Assembly: GCA_016742215.1 (NCBI GenBank)
Contig: JACVCC010000001.1
Location: forward strand, 372,001 to 436,000
Reading direction: 5' to 3'
From: Brevundimonas sp.
GTDB taxonomy: Bacteria; Pseudomonadota; Alphaproteobacteria; Caulobacterales; Caulobacteraceae
DNA length: 64,000 bases
Positions 20,591 to 29,923 of the stretch are shown piece by piece; position 1 is the stretch's first letter, and each line of letters begins with the position of its first letter. The notes below the pieces were generated by a model. That model was not told the origin of the DNA. It searched no databases and saw nothing but the letters and a program-made list of their open reading frames with translations. A program made the translations under genes and the position numbers.

Positions 20591-20966
20591 GTCCCAGCCG
20601 GACGCCGCGCTGGCCGGCGAAGACCAGCACCTCCTGTCCGGGGGCGGCGGCCCAGCGCCGCAGGGTCGCCTCGTAGGGCGCGCGTCGCCAGTCGTGCGGC
20701 CGCGCGGCGTCGCACTCCACGACCAGCCGCGCGCCACCCTGTTCGCTGTGTAGAACAAAGCCGGAGACGCTGGGCTTCCAGTTGTCGTCGAGGGCCTCGG
20801 TCAGCAGCCACAGGCAGTTGAAGATACGGCAGTCGTCGGGCCGCGTTTCGTAGATGGCGCAGCCCGACGTCTTGCTGAACTGGCGGCACCATTTGCCGGC
20901 GGGCTTGTCCAGGCCGGACACGCCCATCAGCTTGCAGCACAGTCCGCAATCGCCGCAGCTCTTCAT
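20562..20966 (-). CDS. YkgJ-like cysteine-cluster protein (copy 1)
   Basis: MKSCGDCGLCCKLMGV...CRQFSKTSGCAIYETRPDDCRIFNCLW. Confidence 0.8.
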   Translation of the reverse strand: MKSCGDCGLCCKLMGVSGLDKPAGKWCRQFSKTSGCAIYETRPDDCRIFNCLWLLTEALDDNWKPSVSGFVLHSEQGGARLVVECDAARPHDWRRAPYEATLRRWAAAPGQEVLVFAGQRGVRLGPTDAPVRRA

Positions 20967-20971
20967 CCGGC

Positions 20972-21310
20972 TCAGGTCCCGGACCAGACCGCCAGTTCGT
21001 TTCCGGCCGGATCCCGGAAATGGAAGCGCCGGCCGCCGGGGAAGGCGAAGATCGGCTTCACGACCGTGCCGCCCGCGGCCTCGACCTTGGCCAGCATTGC
21101 TTCCAGATCGTGGGCATAGAGGACCGGCAGGGGCGTCCGGACCGCGTCGGACTGGGCGTCGAACCCGCCATCCAGCCCCTCATTGAAGGCTGCGTACTCC
21201 GGGCCGTAGTCCTGGAACGTCCAGCCGAAGGCGGCGCCGTAGAAGCTCTTCACCTCGTCAAGCCGGCCGCCGGGCAGCTCGATGTAGTTCAGTTTTCCAT
21301 CTTCAGGCAT
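20972..21310 (-). CDS. VOC (glyoxalase/bleomycin resistance) family protein
   Basis: LNYIELPGGRLDEVKSFYGAAFGWTFQDYGPEYAAF...FHFRDPAGNELAVW. Confidence 0.9.
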   Translation of the reverse strand: MPEDGKLNYIELPGGRLDEVKSFYGAAFGWTFQDYGPEYAAFNEGLDGGFDAQSDAVRTPLPVLYAHDLEAMLAKVEAAGGTVVKPIFAFPGGRRFHFRDPAGNELAVWSGT

Positions 21311-21443
21311 GGGATGCTCCCGTCTCGAACGCCAACCGACCCCGCCATCTGGCCTGAGCGAAGGAGGGACGGGAAGGGGCGATCTCACGACCGCGCGACT
21401 TTTCGACAGTCCCGCTTGCCACCGGCGGATTCGTGCGCAACGC

Positions 21444-21458
21444 TGCAAATCGTTCGCA
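21444..21458. promoter_or_regulatory. Candidate Fur-type iron box (orphan)
   Basis: TGCAAATCGTTCGCA, one substitution from the bfd-upstream site; no obvious full-length gene downstream. Confidence 0.4.
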
Positions 21459-21534
21459 ATCGCAGGAGGTGGCCATGATCGTGCTGACCACAGGCCCGGC
21501 GTCGCTGGCCCGGCTTATGAGACGGGATGAGCCT

Positions 21535-22263
21535 TCACAGCACCTCGCGCCGCGTCAGGTGGGCGACCATCAGCGCAAGGGCGACCAGGCCGAGTCCGCC
21601 ACCCAGCCCCAGCGCCGCCTGTAGCCGCCAGCCTTCACCCATCAGAACATTGACCGGCATCTGCCAGGGCAGGAAGGCGCCCTGCTTGGACGCCGTTGCG
21701 ACGACCGAGAAAAAGGTCCCGCCGATGCCGAGAACCAGTCCCGGAACGAAGCTGGCGTAGCGCAGCGCGGTCCAGAGCTGCACCGCGACAAGCAGCAGCC
21801 CGGCCAGAAACATCTGGCCCAGAAGGATTGCGTACCGACCGACCTCGAGAACGCCGGTCGGCTCGACCTGCGGCTTGATCTCGACCGCTGCCTGAACCGC
21901 CAGCCAGGTCAGCGCCGGCGCCGCCACACTCATCAGTCCGACCACGATGACCACGCAGATCGCCTTGGCGGCATACAGTTTCCAGCGCGCGACGGGCAGG
22001 GCCCGCAGGTGATCCCAGGACTTCGGCCCGTGCTCCATATGCGCCACCAGGGCGGTCAGGGCGGTGACGCTCATGGGCAGCATGAAGAACGCCCAGATGC
22101 TGATCCCGCCGACCATCCACATCTCCCAGGGCTGGCCTGTCTTTCCGCGCAGGATGTTGAAGAAGGTGAAGACGGCGATCAGCGTGGGGGCGGCGATCGC
22201 AAGGAGGGCGGCCAGGGACCGGTTCAGCTTGCGAGCTTCGACGGAGAGAACAGCCAGCATCAC
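21535..22263 (-). CDS. ABC-2 type transporter permease
   Basis: Six-TM profile; starts 4 nt into the ATPase gene's end; MMLAVLSVEARKLNRSLAALLAIAAPTLIAVFTFFNILRG. Confidence 0.85.
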   Translation of the reverse strand: MMLAVLSVEARKLNRSLAALLAIAAPTLIAVFTFFNILRGKTGQPWEMWMVGGISIWAFFMLPMSVTALTALVAHMEHGPKSWDHLRALPVARWKLYAAKAICVVIVVGLMSVAAPALTWLAVQAAVEIKPQVEPTGVLEVGRYAILLGQMFLAGLLLVAVQLWTALRYASFVPGLVLGIGGTFFSVVATASKQGAFLPWQMPVNVLMGEGWRLQAALGLGGGLGLVALALMVAHLTRREVL

Positions 22264-23201
22264 GCGGCCTCCGGAATGGACTGGACAGAAGAAGGAGAGG
22301 CGACCTGCCGATAGATGCCCTCCAGAGACCGTGCCTGCGGGCCGATCAGGAACACCGCGATTCCGGCCTCGACCAGCGCGCGATTGAGGGTCGAGGCGGC
22401 GAGGTTCGCATCATCGCCGGCGTTCAGGTGAACGACGATGGCGTCGCCGCTCGCCACCGCAGAAAGGCCTCTCGAGCGAACCACCTGCGCCGCCCGTGCG
22501 GTGTCGTCGGCTTTCAGCAGGATCTCCGGCGCCAGATCGGCCTTCATCCGCTCCAGTTCGCCTTCCAGCACCAGCCGGCCCTCGTTCAGGATGCCGATGT
22601 GGGTCGCCGTCTGCTCGATTTCGCCCAGCAGGTGGCTGGACAGCAGAACTGTCGCGCCCGTCCGTTCAGGCAGGCTGCGCAGGAACTGTCTCATGTCAGC
22701 GATGCCGTCCGGATCCAGGCCGTTCGTCGGCTCGTCCAGGACCAGAACCGGAGGCGCTCCGAGCATCGCCCGCGCCAGCCCCAGCCGCTGCCGCATCCCG
22801 AGCGAATAGTCCGAGACCCGCCGACCGGCGTCGTCACTCATCTCCACGACCTCGAGAACGCGATTGATCTCGGTCTTCGGAAGCCCCAGCAGTGCCCGCG
22901 TCAGGTCCAGGTTCTCGCGCCCCGACAGGTTGCCGTAGAAGCCGTGAGCCTCCAGCAGCGCTCCGACCTTCCTTGCGGCGCCCAGCCGCTCGCGCGCCAC
23001 ATCGTGTCCGACGACGTGCGCCGTTCCGGAGGTCGGAGCGATCAGACCCAACAACATCTTCAACGTGGTCGTCTTGCCCGCGCCGTTCCGGCCGAGGAAG
23101 CCATAGACGGCACGTTCGGGCACGGTCATCGACACGGCGTCGACCGCGAGATGGTTCCGGAAGCGGCGCGTCAGCGCATGGGTCTGGATGGCGCTGCCCA
23201 T
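22260..23201 (-). CDS. ABC transporter ATP-binding protein
   Basis: GFLGRNGAGKTTTLKMLLGLI, YSLGMRQRLGLARAML, LVLDEPTNGLDPDG. Confidence 0.95.
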   Translation of the reverse strand: MGSAIQTHALTRRFRNHLAVDAVSMTVPERAVYGFLGRNGAGKTTTLKMLLGLIAPTSGTAHVVGHDVARERLGAARKVGALLEAHGFYGNLSGRENLDLTRALLGLPKTEINRVLEVVEMSDDAGRRVSDYSLGMRQRLGLARAMLGAPPVLVLDEPTNGLDPDGIADMRQFLRSLPERTGATVLLSSHLLGEIEQTATHIGILNEGRLVLEGELERMKADLAPEILLKADDTARAAQVVRSRGLSAVASGDAIVVHLNAGDDANLAASTLNRALVEAGIAVFLIGPQARSLEGIYRQVASPSSVQSIPEAA

Positions 23202-23215
23202 GGCGGCCTCCTTTG

Positions 23216-23266
23216 TTTAAGTCATATTTAAATTTGCGAACGCTCGATCTTTAAGTCAAGATTAAA
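23216..23266. promoter_or_regulatory. Pair of 17-nt AT-rich operator-like repeats in a divergent promoter
   Basis: TTTAAGTCATATTTAAA (23216-23232) and TTTAAGTCAAGATTAAA (23250-23266), each a TTTAA-N7-TTAAA dyad, 34 nt apart. Confidence 0.5.
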
Positions 23267-23290
23267 GATAAGACAGCTTCGGAGCCCGCC

Positions 23291-23791
23291 TTGAGCCAGA
23301 CCGATCTCGCCCGCTTCCGCCTGCGGTGCCGTCAATTCAACTGGCTGGCCATCTTCATGGTCTGCAGCGTCGGGGCGCTGCTGGCGCTGACCAATCTGAT
23401 TGGGCCAGCGATGCACTATCTGGGGACGGCGTCGGATTCCTATGAGCCGCGATATCTGGTCGGGCTGATCTGGGCCGTCCCCCCAATCTGCTATCTGACG
23501 GGAGTCTGGGCGATCGGCGCGGCGATGGGGCAACTGGCGAAGGGCAGGCTGATCCAGCCGACCCTGTCCGTCGCCTTGCGGCGGGTGGGTCTGGCGCTGG
23601 GAATCGGGGGGGTGTTCAGCGTCTTCGTGATGAGCAACCTGATCCGGCTGGTCGAGGGCGGACGAGGCGGCTACCTGCATTTCGACGTGGCCGGAATGAC
23701 GTTGGGCATGATCGGCGGGGCGCTGTTCCTGCTGGGGCGTGTCATGGAGCAGGCGGGGCGGGTCCAGGCCGAGCTGGACGAGATGATCTGA
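23291..23791 (+). CDS. DUF2975-like membrane protein
   Basis: Four TM helices, overlaps the start of a YozG-like HTH gene, a typical DUF2975 arrangement. Confidence 0.75.
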   Translation: MSQTDLARFRLRCRQFNWLAIFMVCSVGALLALTNLIGPAMHYLGTASDSYEPRYLVGLIWAVPPICYLTGVWAIGAAMGQLAKGRLIQPTLSVALRRVGLALGIGGVFSVFVMSNLIRLVEGGRGGYLHFDVAGMTLGMIGGALFLLGRVMEQAGRVQAELDEMI

Positions 23792-24030
23792 TGCCCATCC
23801 GCGTGACCCTCGACCAGCTGATCGTGAAACGGGGCATCAAGGCCCGGGATCTGGCCCAGCAGGTCGGTCTCAGCGAGACCCAGTTGTCCCTGTTCCGGTC
23901 CGGCAAGGTGAAGGGCATCCGGTTCCGGACGCTGGCGAAGCTGTGCGCGGCGCTGGAGTGCCGGCCGCGGGATCTGCTGGACTATGACTTCGAGCCCGCC
24001 GATCTGCTGGAGGCTGACGAGGGCGAGTGA
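23791..24030 (+). CDS. XRE/Cro-CI-type HTH regulator (YozG-like)
   Basis: IRVTLDQLIVKRGIKARDLAQQVGLSETQLSLFRSGKVKGIRFRTLAKLCAALECRPRDLLDY. Confidence 0.92.
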   Translation: MPIRVTLDQLIVKRGIKARDLAQQVGLSETQLSLFRSGKVKGIRFRTLAKLCAALECRPRDLLDYDFEPADLLEADEGE

Positions 24031-25000
24031 GCGCACAGGCCTGAAGCCAGCCTTGGCGGCGGCCCCAGGCGAGAGCGAAGGAGGGCCAGGCCTCGGCCGG
24101 CTTGCCGACGATCAGGCGGACGCCGAAGCCGTGGCCGCCTTCCTCGAACAGGTGAGCTTCGGTCAGCGCGCCGGCCGCGCGGCGGGCCTCCAGCAGGCGC
24201 AGGCTGTTCTCGACCGGGACGGAAGCGTCGTCCATCGCGTGAAGCAGGAACATGGGCGGGTTTCCGGTCCAGTCCGCCTGCTCGAGGGAATGACGGGCGA
24301 TGGCCTCCGCCGAAGGCGTCTCGCCCAGCAGGTGGAGGCGGGAGCCGGCGTGGGCGTGCGGCTCCGTCAGGGTGACGACCGGGTAAAGCAGGATGCCCAG
24401 GCAGGGCGGGACTGGCGGCCCGTCGCCGGAAACGTCGTCCCGGCGGCTGAGCAGGGTTCCGGCCAGATGGCCGCCGGCGGAGGCGCCCAGGACGGCGATG
24501 CGGTTCGGGTCGAGCCCGTCGGCGGCGGCGCGCTGGCGGATCAGGGTCATGGCCCGCTGGGCGTCCTGAAGGGGGGCGTCAGGGCCGGCGGCCCAGCCGT
24601 CGGCGGGCAGGCGGTAGCGCAGAACGAAGCAGGTCACGCCGGCCGCGGCGAAGACCCGGGCGCAGTCCAGTCCCTCCTTGTCGATCACGGCCCAGCGGTA
24701 GCCGCCGCCGGGGATCAGAAGCAGGGACGCGCCGTTCGGGCGCTGCGGGCGGACGACGCTCAGCAGCGGGTCGATCGTGTACTGGGCGTAGCGGTCGTGG
24801 AAGGCCGGGTCGGTCGAGCGCTCGACGACCCGGGGCGTGACCGTGACGCGCTCGCCGCCGGGCGCGCCGTCGGGCCACAGGCGGATGGTCTCGGTCGGAT
24901 CGGGCGGGGCGAGCTGAGACACCGGTGTCAGGGCGCGGGCCGAAGCGGGCGTCGCAGCCAGGGCGGCGAGGCCCAGCGCGCCTCTGCGGTTCAGGATCAT
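23870..25000 (-). CDS. Alpha/beta hydrolase (secreted esterase-like)
   Basis: LLLIPGGGYRWAVIDKEG, GASAGGHLAGTLL, LLHAMDDASVPVENS; frame stays open antisense into the HTH gene. Confidence 0.85.
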   Translation of the reverse strand: MILNRRGALGLAALAATPASARALTPVSQLAPPDPTETIRLWPDGAPGGERVTVTPRVVERSTDPAFHDRYAQYTIDPLLSVVRPQRPNGASLLLIPGGGYRWAVIDKEGLDCARVFAAAGVTCFVLRYRLPADGWAAGPDAPLQDAQRAMTLIRQRAAADGLDPNRIAVLGASAGGHLAGTLLSRRDDVSGDGPPVPPCLGILLYPVVTLTEPHAHAGSRLHLLGETPSAEAIARHSLEQADWTGNPPMFLLHAMDDASVPVENSLRLLEARRAAGALTEAHLFEEGGHGFGVRLIVGKPAEAWPSFALAWGRRQGWLQACALTRPRQPPADRRARSHSPADPAAGTPAPRTASPASGTGCPSPCRTGTGTTGSR

Positions 25001-25097
25001 GGGAGCCTCCGGGCGGGAGGCTAGGCCGGGCAGGGGCTGGCGGCAAGAAGCCCGCCTCCGGTCGGAAGCGGGCTCCAAAGCGTAACTAAGTTACCGA

Positions 25098-26279
25098 TCA
25101 GGCCAGTTCGACGGCCATGGCCACGGCTTCGCCGCCGCCGATGCACAGGGAGGCGACGCCCTTGGTGCCGCCGCGCGCCTTCAGGGCCGCCAGCAGGGTG
25201 GCCAGAACGCGGGCGCCCGAAGCGCCGATCGGGTGGCCCAGGGCGGTCGCGCCGCCGTTGACGTTCAGCTTCGCCCGGTCGATGCCCAGTTCGTGCATGG
25301 CGATCATGGGGACGATGGCGAAGGCCTCGTTGATCTCCCAAAGGTCGACGTCAGCGACCGACCAGCCGGCCTTCTCCAGCGTCTTCTGCATGGCCGGAAC
25401 CGGGGCGGTGGTGAACTTGGCCGGCTCGTGGGCGTGAGCCGAGTGGGCGACGATGCGCGCCTCGATCTTCAGGCCCAGAGCCTTGGCGGTGCTCTCGCGG
25501 GCCACGACCACGGCGGCGGCGCCGTCCGAGATCGAGGCCGAGGAGGCGGCGGTGATGGTGCCGTCCTTCGCGAAGGCGGGCTTCAGGTTCGGGATCTTGT
25601 CCGGCATGGCGTTGCCGGGCTGCTCGTCGTTGGAGACGGTGACCGGGCCCTTGCGGGTCTGGACCTCGACCGGAACGACCTCGGCGGCGAAGGCGCCGGA
25701 GTTCACGGCCTCGACCGCGCGGGTCAGGCTCTCAATGGCGTAGGTGTCCTGCGCCTCGCGGGTGAACTGGTACTCGTTGGCGGTGTCCTGGGCGAAGGAG
25801 CCCATCGGCTTGCCGGGCTGATAGGCGTCCTCGAGGCCGTCCATCATCATCGAGTCGACGATCACGTCATGGCCGATCCGGGCGCCGCCGCGGTGCTTGT
25901 TCATCACGTAGGGCGCGCCGGTCATGGACTCCATGCCGCCGGCGACGATGACCTGGGCCGAGCCGGCCAGCAGGGCGTCAGAGGCCATCATGACCGACTG
26001 CAGGCCCGAGCCGCACATCTTGTTCACGGTGGTCGCCTCGACGTGCTGGCCGAGGCCGGCGGCGATGGCGGCCTGACGGGCCGGGGCCTGGCCGAGGCCG
26101 GCGGGCAGGACGCAGCCCATGTAGATCTGGTCGACCTTCTCGGGGGCGACGCCGGCGCGCTCGACGGCGGCCTTGACCGCGGCGGCGCCCAGATCGGTGG
26201 CCTTCACCCCGGCCAGAGCGCCCTGGAAACCGCCCATCGGCGTGCGGGCGAAGGAACAGATGACGACGGGATCAGACAT
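25098..26279 (-). CDS. Acetyl-CoA C-acyltransferase (thiolase)
   Basis: VNKMCGSGLQSVMMASDAL, NVNGGATALGHPIGASGARVL, CIGGGEAVAMAVE. Confidence 0.96.
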   Translation of the reverse strand: MSDPVVICSFARTPMGGFQGALAGVKATDLGAAAVKAAVERAGVAPEKVDQIYMGCVLPAGLGQAPARQAAIAAGLGQHVEATTVNKMCGSGLQSVMMASDALLAGSAQVIVAGGMESMTGAPYVMNKHRGGARIGHDVIVDSMMMDGLEDAYQPGKPMGSFAQDTANEYQFTREAQDTYAIESLTRAVEAVNSGAFAAEVVPVEVQTRKGPVTVSNDEQPGNAMPDKIPNLKPAFAKDGTITAASSASISDGAAAVVVARESTAKALGLKIEARIVAHSAHAHEPAKFTTAPVPAMQKTLEKAGWSVADVDLWEINEAFAIVPMIAMHELGIDRAKLNVNGGATALGHPIGASGARVLATLLAALKARGGTKGVASLCIGGGEAVAMAVELA

Positions 26280-26361
26280 TTCACCACATCCTGAATTGAA
26301 CTCACGCGGCTAGATCGACCGTTTCACATTGTGGTGCAAGAGGCTTTGCCGCACCGCACAA

Positions 26362-27165
26362 TCAGGCCTCCGTGACCAGCCAGTCGGGACGGCGTGCCTG
26401 TACGGGCCGCCCATCGACGGTCAGAACCCCGTCCAGCCGATCCAGACGAACCAGGGCCATGGCGCTTCCGTCCCGCCCGGTCAGCACTTCACCAGCGCGC
26501 AGTTCGCCGTTCAGGATCTCGGCTCCCACGGCGGGGGGAGGGCCGTCGAAGGCGATCGGCAGCATCCGGTTGCGGATCGAGCCGCGCCGCTTCATGCGCG
26601 AGGTGGTCTCCTGACCGATAAAGCAGCCCTTCCTGAAGTCGATGCCGTTCAACAGGTCGAAATTGGCCTCGATGGGATAGGTCTTGTCGTCCGGCGCATC
26701 GGCTGTCGGATCGGGAACGCCGACGGCCAGGCGGTGGGCCTGCCAGTCGTCCTCGGTCGCGTTGGTCACGACGTCTCCGCCATAGCGGCGACCGCCGAGG
26801 GCGGGCATCCGGGGGTCGGTTGCAAAGCCTTCGACCTCGCCGTCCCAGCAGACGAACACCGGCTGTTCGTCGGCCTCTACGGCGACCTGGGCCCGCAGCT
26901 TGTACATCGACAGGCGCTGGATCAGGGCGTCGCGGCGGTCGGCGGCGACGTCGAGCAGTATGATGCCATCGATGCAATTGATGCATTCGATGAAAAGATC
27001 GAACAGCAGCCGGCCGGGCGGGGACAGCAGGGCGCCGAAGCGCAGCTCGCCATCGGCCATGGATTCAACGTCCTGCGTCAGCAGATTGTGCAGGAAGGAC
27101 CGCGCATCGGGGCCGGAGACCCGGACAAGGGCTCGGCTGGTCAGTTGGGCGATGCGGGCGGTCAT
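26362..27165 (-). CDS. ygfZ: Folate-binding protein YgfZ-like (GcvT-related)
   Basis: ARSFLHNLLTQDV..., IDFRKGCFIGQETTSRMKRRGSIRNRMLPI (K-G-C-[FY]-x-G-Q-E motif). Confidence 0.92.
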   Translation of the reverse strand: MTARIAQLTSRALVRVSGPDARSFLHNLLTQDVESMADGELRFGALLSPPGRLLFDLFIECINCIDGIILLDVAADRRDALIQRLSMYKLRAQVAVEADEQPVFVCWDGEVEGFATDPRMPALGGRRYGGDVVTNATEDDWQAHRLAVGVPDPTADAPDDKTYPIEANFDLLNGIDFRKGCFIGQETTSRMKRRGSIRNRMLPIAFDGPPPAVGAEILNGELRAGEVLTGRDGSAMALVRLDRLDGVLTVDGRPVQARRPDWLVTEA

Positions 27166-27205
27166 GGACGCCAGATAGGGACCGCCCCGCCCACGGCCAA
27201 GATGG

Positions 27206-27508
27206 TCAGTGGAAGATGCCGACGGCGCCTTCGATCCAGACGAGCGCAACCGCCGCCAGCACGCCGAGAACCAGGGCGATCCGCACCGGCGTCGAACGCG
27301 CCTTCCAGACCGCGAGTTCGACCAGGGCGCCCGCGCCGACAAGCAGCAGGCCGGCGAACAGGAAGTCGCTGGCGGTCCAGGCGACCTCGTTGGTGAACTG
27401 CATGGCCACAGCCGGGGCCAGAAGGATCGCTGCGACGGCGCCCCAGCCGGCGATGCGCCAGCCGTTGAGTCCGCGCCGGGTCTGGTTGTTGTCGTTCGTC
27501 AGGGTCAT
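27206..27508 (-). CDS. Small membrane protein, unknown function
   Basis: 100 aa, three predicted TM helices; MTLTNDNNQTRRGLNGWRIAGWGAVAAILLAPAVAMQFTNEVAWTASDF. Confidence 0.7.
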   Translation of the reverse strand: MTLTNDNNQTRRGLNGWRIAGWGAVAAILLAPAVAMQFTNEVAWTASDFLFAGLLLVGAGALVELAVWKARSTPVRIALVLGVLAAVALVWIEGAVGIFH

Positions 27509-27660
27509 CGTCAGCCTCCACCGTACAGACGGGACAATGCGCGCGGCGACGCCCGGCGTCACGTGGAGTTCCCAAGGTTCCGTTGTGCAGGAGTTGTGCA
27601 GAGCCTTGCGTCGCGCCGTGGGCCGTTTAGAGGTCGGGTCTCCGGGGTGGGGGATTTTCG

Positions 27661-28257
27661 ATGCTGACGACGGCCTTGTTCGCGTTTCTGTTGCAGGCCT
27701 CTGCACCGGCCCCGGCAGATCCGCCGCCCGCGACCGAGCGGCTGCGCGCTGCGGCTCCGCTGGCGGCCGCTTTCCCCAATACGACCCTGCTGGGCTACGA
27801 GGTCACCGGGCGATCACCCCGGTCGGTCCGGGAATCGATCAATGAGTCGAAGCCGGCGGACCCGCAGGGTCAACGCCACGACGCCGTCACCCGTTGGCGC
27901 TATCAGCCGCGGTGGATGGGGCGGAACGGCCAGTGCCTCCCCGAGAGCGCGACGGTGGAGCTGCAGATCACCATCATCCTGCCGGACCTCGCGACCCGTA
28001 GCGCCCTGCCGGGCCGGGAGGGGGAGGCCTGGGACCGGTATTTCGATGCGCTGGTCGCCCATGAGGTCAATCACGCTCGCGTCGCGCAGGCCGGCGCCGA
28101 GCAGATGCAGGTGGCGATGCGTGCGGCCACGGACTGCGCCGGGATGCAGGCGGCCGTCCAGGGAGTGAACAGCGCCGTTCAGGCCGCCAATGACCAGTAT
28201 GATCAGCAGACGGGCCATGGCCGCACCGAAGGCGCGGTCTATCCCCGGTCGCGCTGA
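27661..28257 (+). CDS. Secreted DUF922-like putative zinc protease
   Basis: Signal peptide; VAHEVNHARVAQAGAEQM (HExxH), paired Cys. Confidence 0.75.
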   Translation: MLTTALFAFLLQASAPAPADPPPATERLRAAAPLAAAFPNTTLLGYEVTGRSPRSVRESINESKPADPQGQRHDAVTRWRYQPRWMGRNGQCLPESATVELQITIILPDLATRSALPGREGEAWDRYFDALVAHEVNHARVAQAGAEQMQVAMRAATDCAGMQAAVQGVNSAVQAANDQYDQQTGHGRTEGAVYPRSR

Positions 28258-28259
28258 CG

Positions 28260-28811
28260 TCAGGTCTCGCCCACCGCGTAGCGCGGTTCGATCCCGTCCG
28301 GCTGCCAGTCATGCTGTTCCAGCCGGTCCAGCGACAGCAGGACCCGACGGATGAAGTCGTCCGGATCGCCGGCCTCCACCGCCGGGCGCAACCAGTCGCT
28401 GACCACCGCTCGCGCCGGGTAGGTCCCGACGGGGCCGGGCACGCTCAATGCCACCTCGACGCCCTCGGCCAGCCAGCCGGCGACGACCGCGAACATTTCC
28501 TCGGAGGCCAGAAACTCCGAGCGGCGCACGACGAACAGGGTGATGACCCCGTCCTCGATGCCGTCGGGCCGCACCACGACGCCGCTGCGGTCCGGCCGCC
28601 AGTCGTCCGACAGCTCGATGACCCGCCACAGGCAGAACCATGTCCGGCAGGTCTGCGGACGGATGGCGTGAACCGAGCAGCCCGCGCCGTCGACGCAATA
28701 GGCGCACAGCTGGCCCGTCGGCTTGGACAGCTCCGGCAGGTTCAGGGGGATCACCCGGCAGCACTCGACGCAGCCGCCGCACTCCCGGTCGGGAAGCAGG
28801 GGAATGCTCAT
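28260..28811 (-). CDS. YkgJ-like cysteine-cluster protein (copy 2)
   Basis: CGGCVECCRVIPLNLPELSKPTGQLCAYCVDGAGCSVHAIRPQTCRTWFCLW. Confidence 0.8.
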   Translation of the reverse strand: MSIPLLPDRECGGCVECCRVIPLNLPELSKPTGQLCAYCVDGAGCSVHAIRPQTCRTWFCLWRVIELSDDWRPDRSGVVVRPDGIEDGVITLFVVRRSEFLASEEMFAVVAGWLAEGVEVALSVPGPVGTYPARAVVSDWLRPAVEAGDPDDFIRRVLLSLDRLEQHDWQPDGIEPRYAVGET

Positions 28812-28948
28812 GACAGGAGGGCGCTGACAGTCATCGCCGATGCCAGACCGGAAAGCCGCGCCCGGGTCAACAGCAGGCCGTCCACAGCTTGATTACAGGG
28901 ATGCGTCATGTCCCGCTTCCGCGACGAGAATCTCTGTACAACCGGCTC

Positions 28949-29908
28949 ATGGCGGGCCGTTTCCCCATCCTCTACCTCGCAGAGGCCGACGCCGAAGACG
29001 CAATCCTGTCGTCCGGTGTTCTGGCCTATCTCGTCGAGGCCATGCCGCAGGCGACCTTCACGATCGTCGGCTCGCCTGCCAGCGCCCCCCTGTTCGCCGA
29101 TACGCCCCGCCTGGATCGCGTGATCGTTCTGGAGAAGGAAGGCCGGCTGGAATGGCTGGGCCTCTGGAACCAGGTGCGGGCGACCAAGTGGGGGCTGGTC
29201 GTCGACATGCGCGGCACCACCTTCTCGGGCAAGCTGAGCCGGCAGAAGCGCGCCGTGCGCACAAAGGATGAGCCGGGCGTGCACAAGGTCGAGCTGGCCG
29301 CTCGCGTGCTGCAGCTGGACGAGGTCCCGGCGCCGCGACTGTTCGCCTCCGACATCACCCGCACCAAGGTCGAGGCCCGCGTACCCGCCGATGGCGCGCC
29401 CCTGCTGGTGATCGCGCCGGGCGCGGACTGGATGGGCCGGCAGTGGCCCGCCGAGCGCTTTGCGAGCCTCGCCGCCAACTTGACGAACGATGGCCCCCTG
29501 GCCGGTGGTCGCGTCGTGGTGCTGGGCGACGACAAGGATCGCGACGCGGCCCACACCATCCGTCTGGCCATGCCGCGCAACCGCACGGTCGAGCTGCAGG
29601 GCAAGTTGTCGAAGCAGGAGGCTCTGGCCGTGCTGGAGCGCGCCGACCTGTATCTGGGCGGGGACTCGATCTGGACCCATCTGGCCACGGCCGCCGGCGC
29701 GCCCGTGGTCGCCGCCTTCGGTCCGTCCGACGACACAGTGCGCGGACCCTGGGGCGGGGCCGTCGTGCGCGGCCCCCGCTCGGTGGACGAGTTCCGCAAG
29801 ATCGATCCGGGCCTCAACCAGGCGATCCAGCACATGAACGAGGTCCCGGCCGACCGCATGCTGAAGGCGGCGAAGAAGGTGCTCGCCGAACGCGCCGCGG
29901 CGACCTGA
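28949..29908 (+). CDS. Glycosyltransferase family 9 (heptosyltransferase-like)
   Basis: MAGRFPILYLAEADAEDAIL..., PLLVIAPGADWMGRQWPAERFASLAANL, YLGGDSIWTHLATAAGAPVVAAFGPSD. Confidence 0.88.
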   Translation: MAGRFPILYLAEADAEDAILSSGVLAYLVEAMPQATFTIVGSPASAPLFADTPRLDRVIVLEKEGRLEWLGLWNQVRATKWGLVVDMRGTTFSGKLSRQKRAVRTKDEPGVHKVELAARVLQLDEVPAPRLFASDITRTKVEARVPADGAPLLVIAPGADWMGRQWPAERFASLAANLTNDGPLAGGRVVVLGDDKDRDAAHTIRLAMPRNRTVELQGKLSKQEALAVLERADLYLGGDSIWTHLATAAGAPVVAAFGPSDDTVRGPWGGAVVRGPRSVDEFRKIDPGLNQAIQHMNEVPADRMLKAAKKVLAERAAAT

Positions 29909-29923
29909 CATCCACCTCACGCA

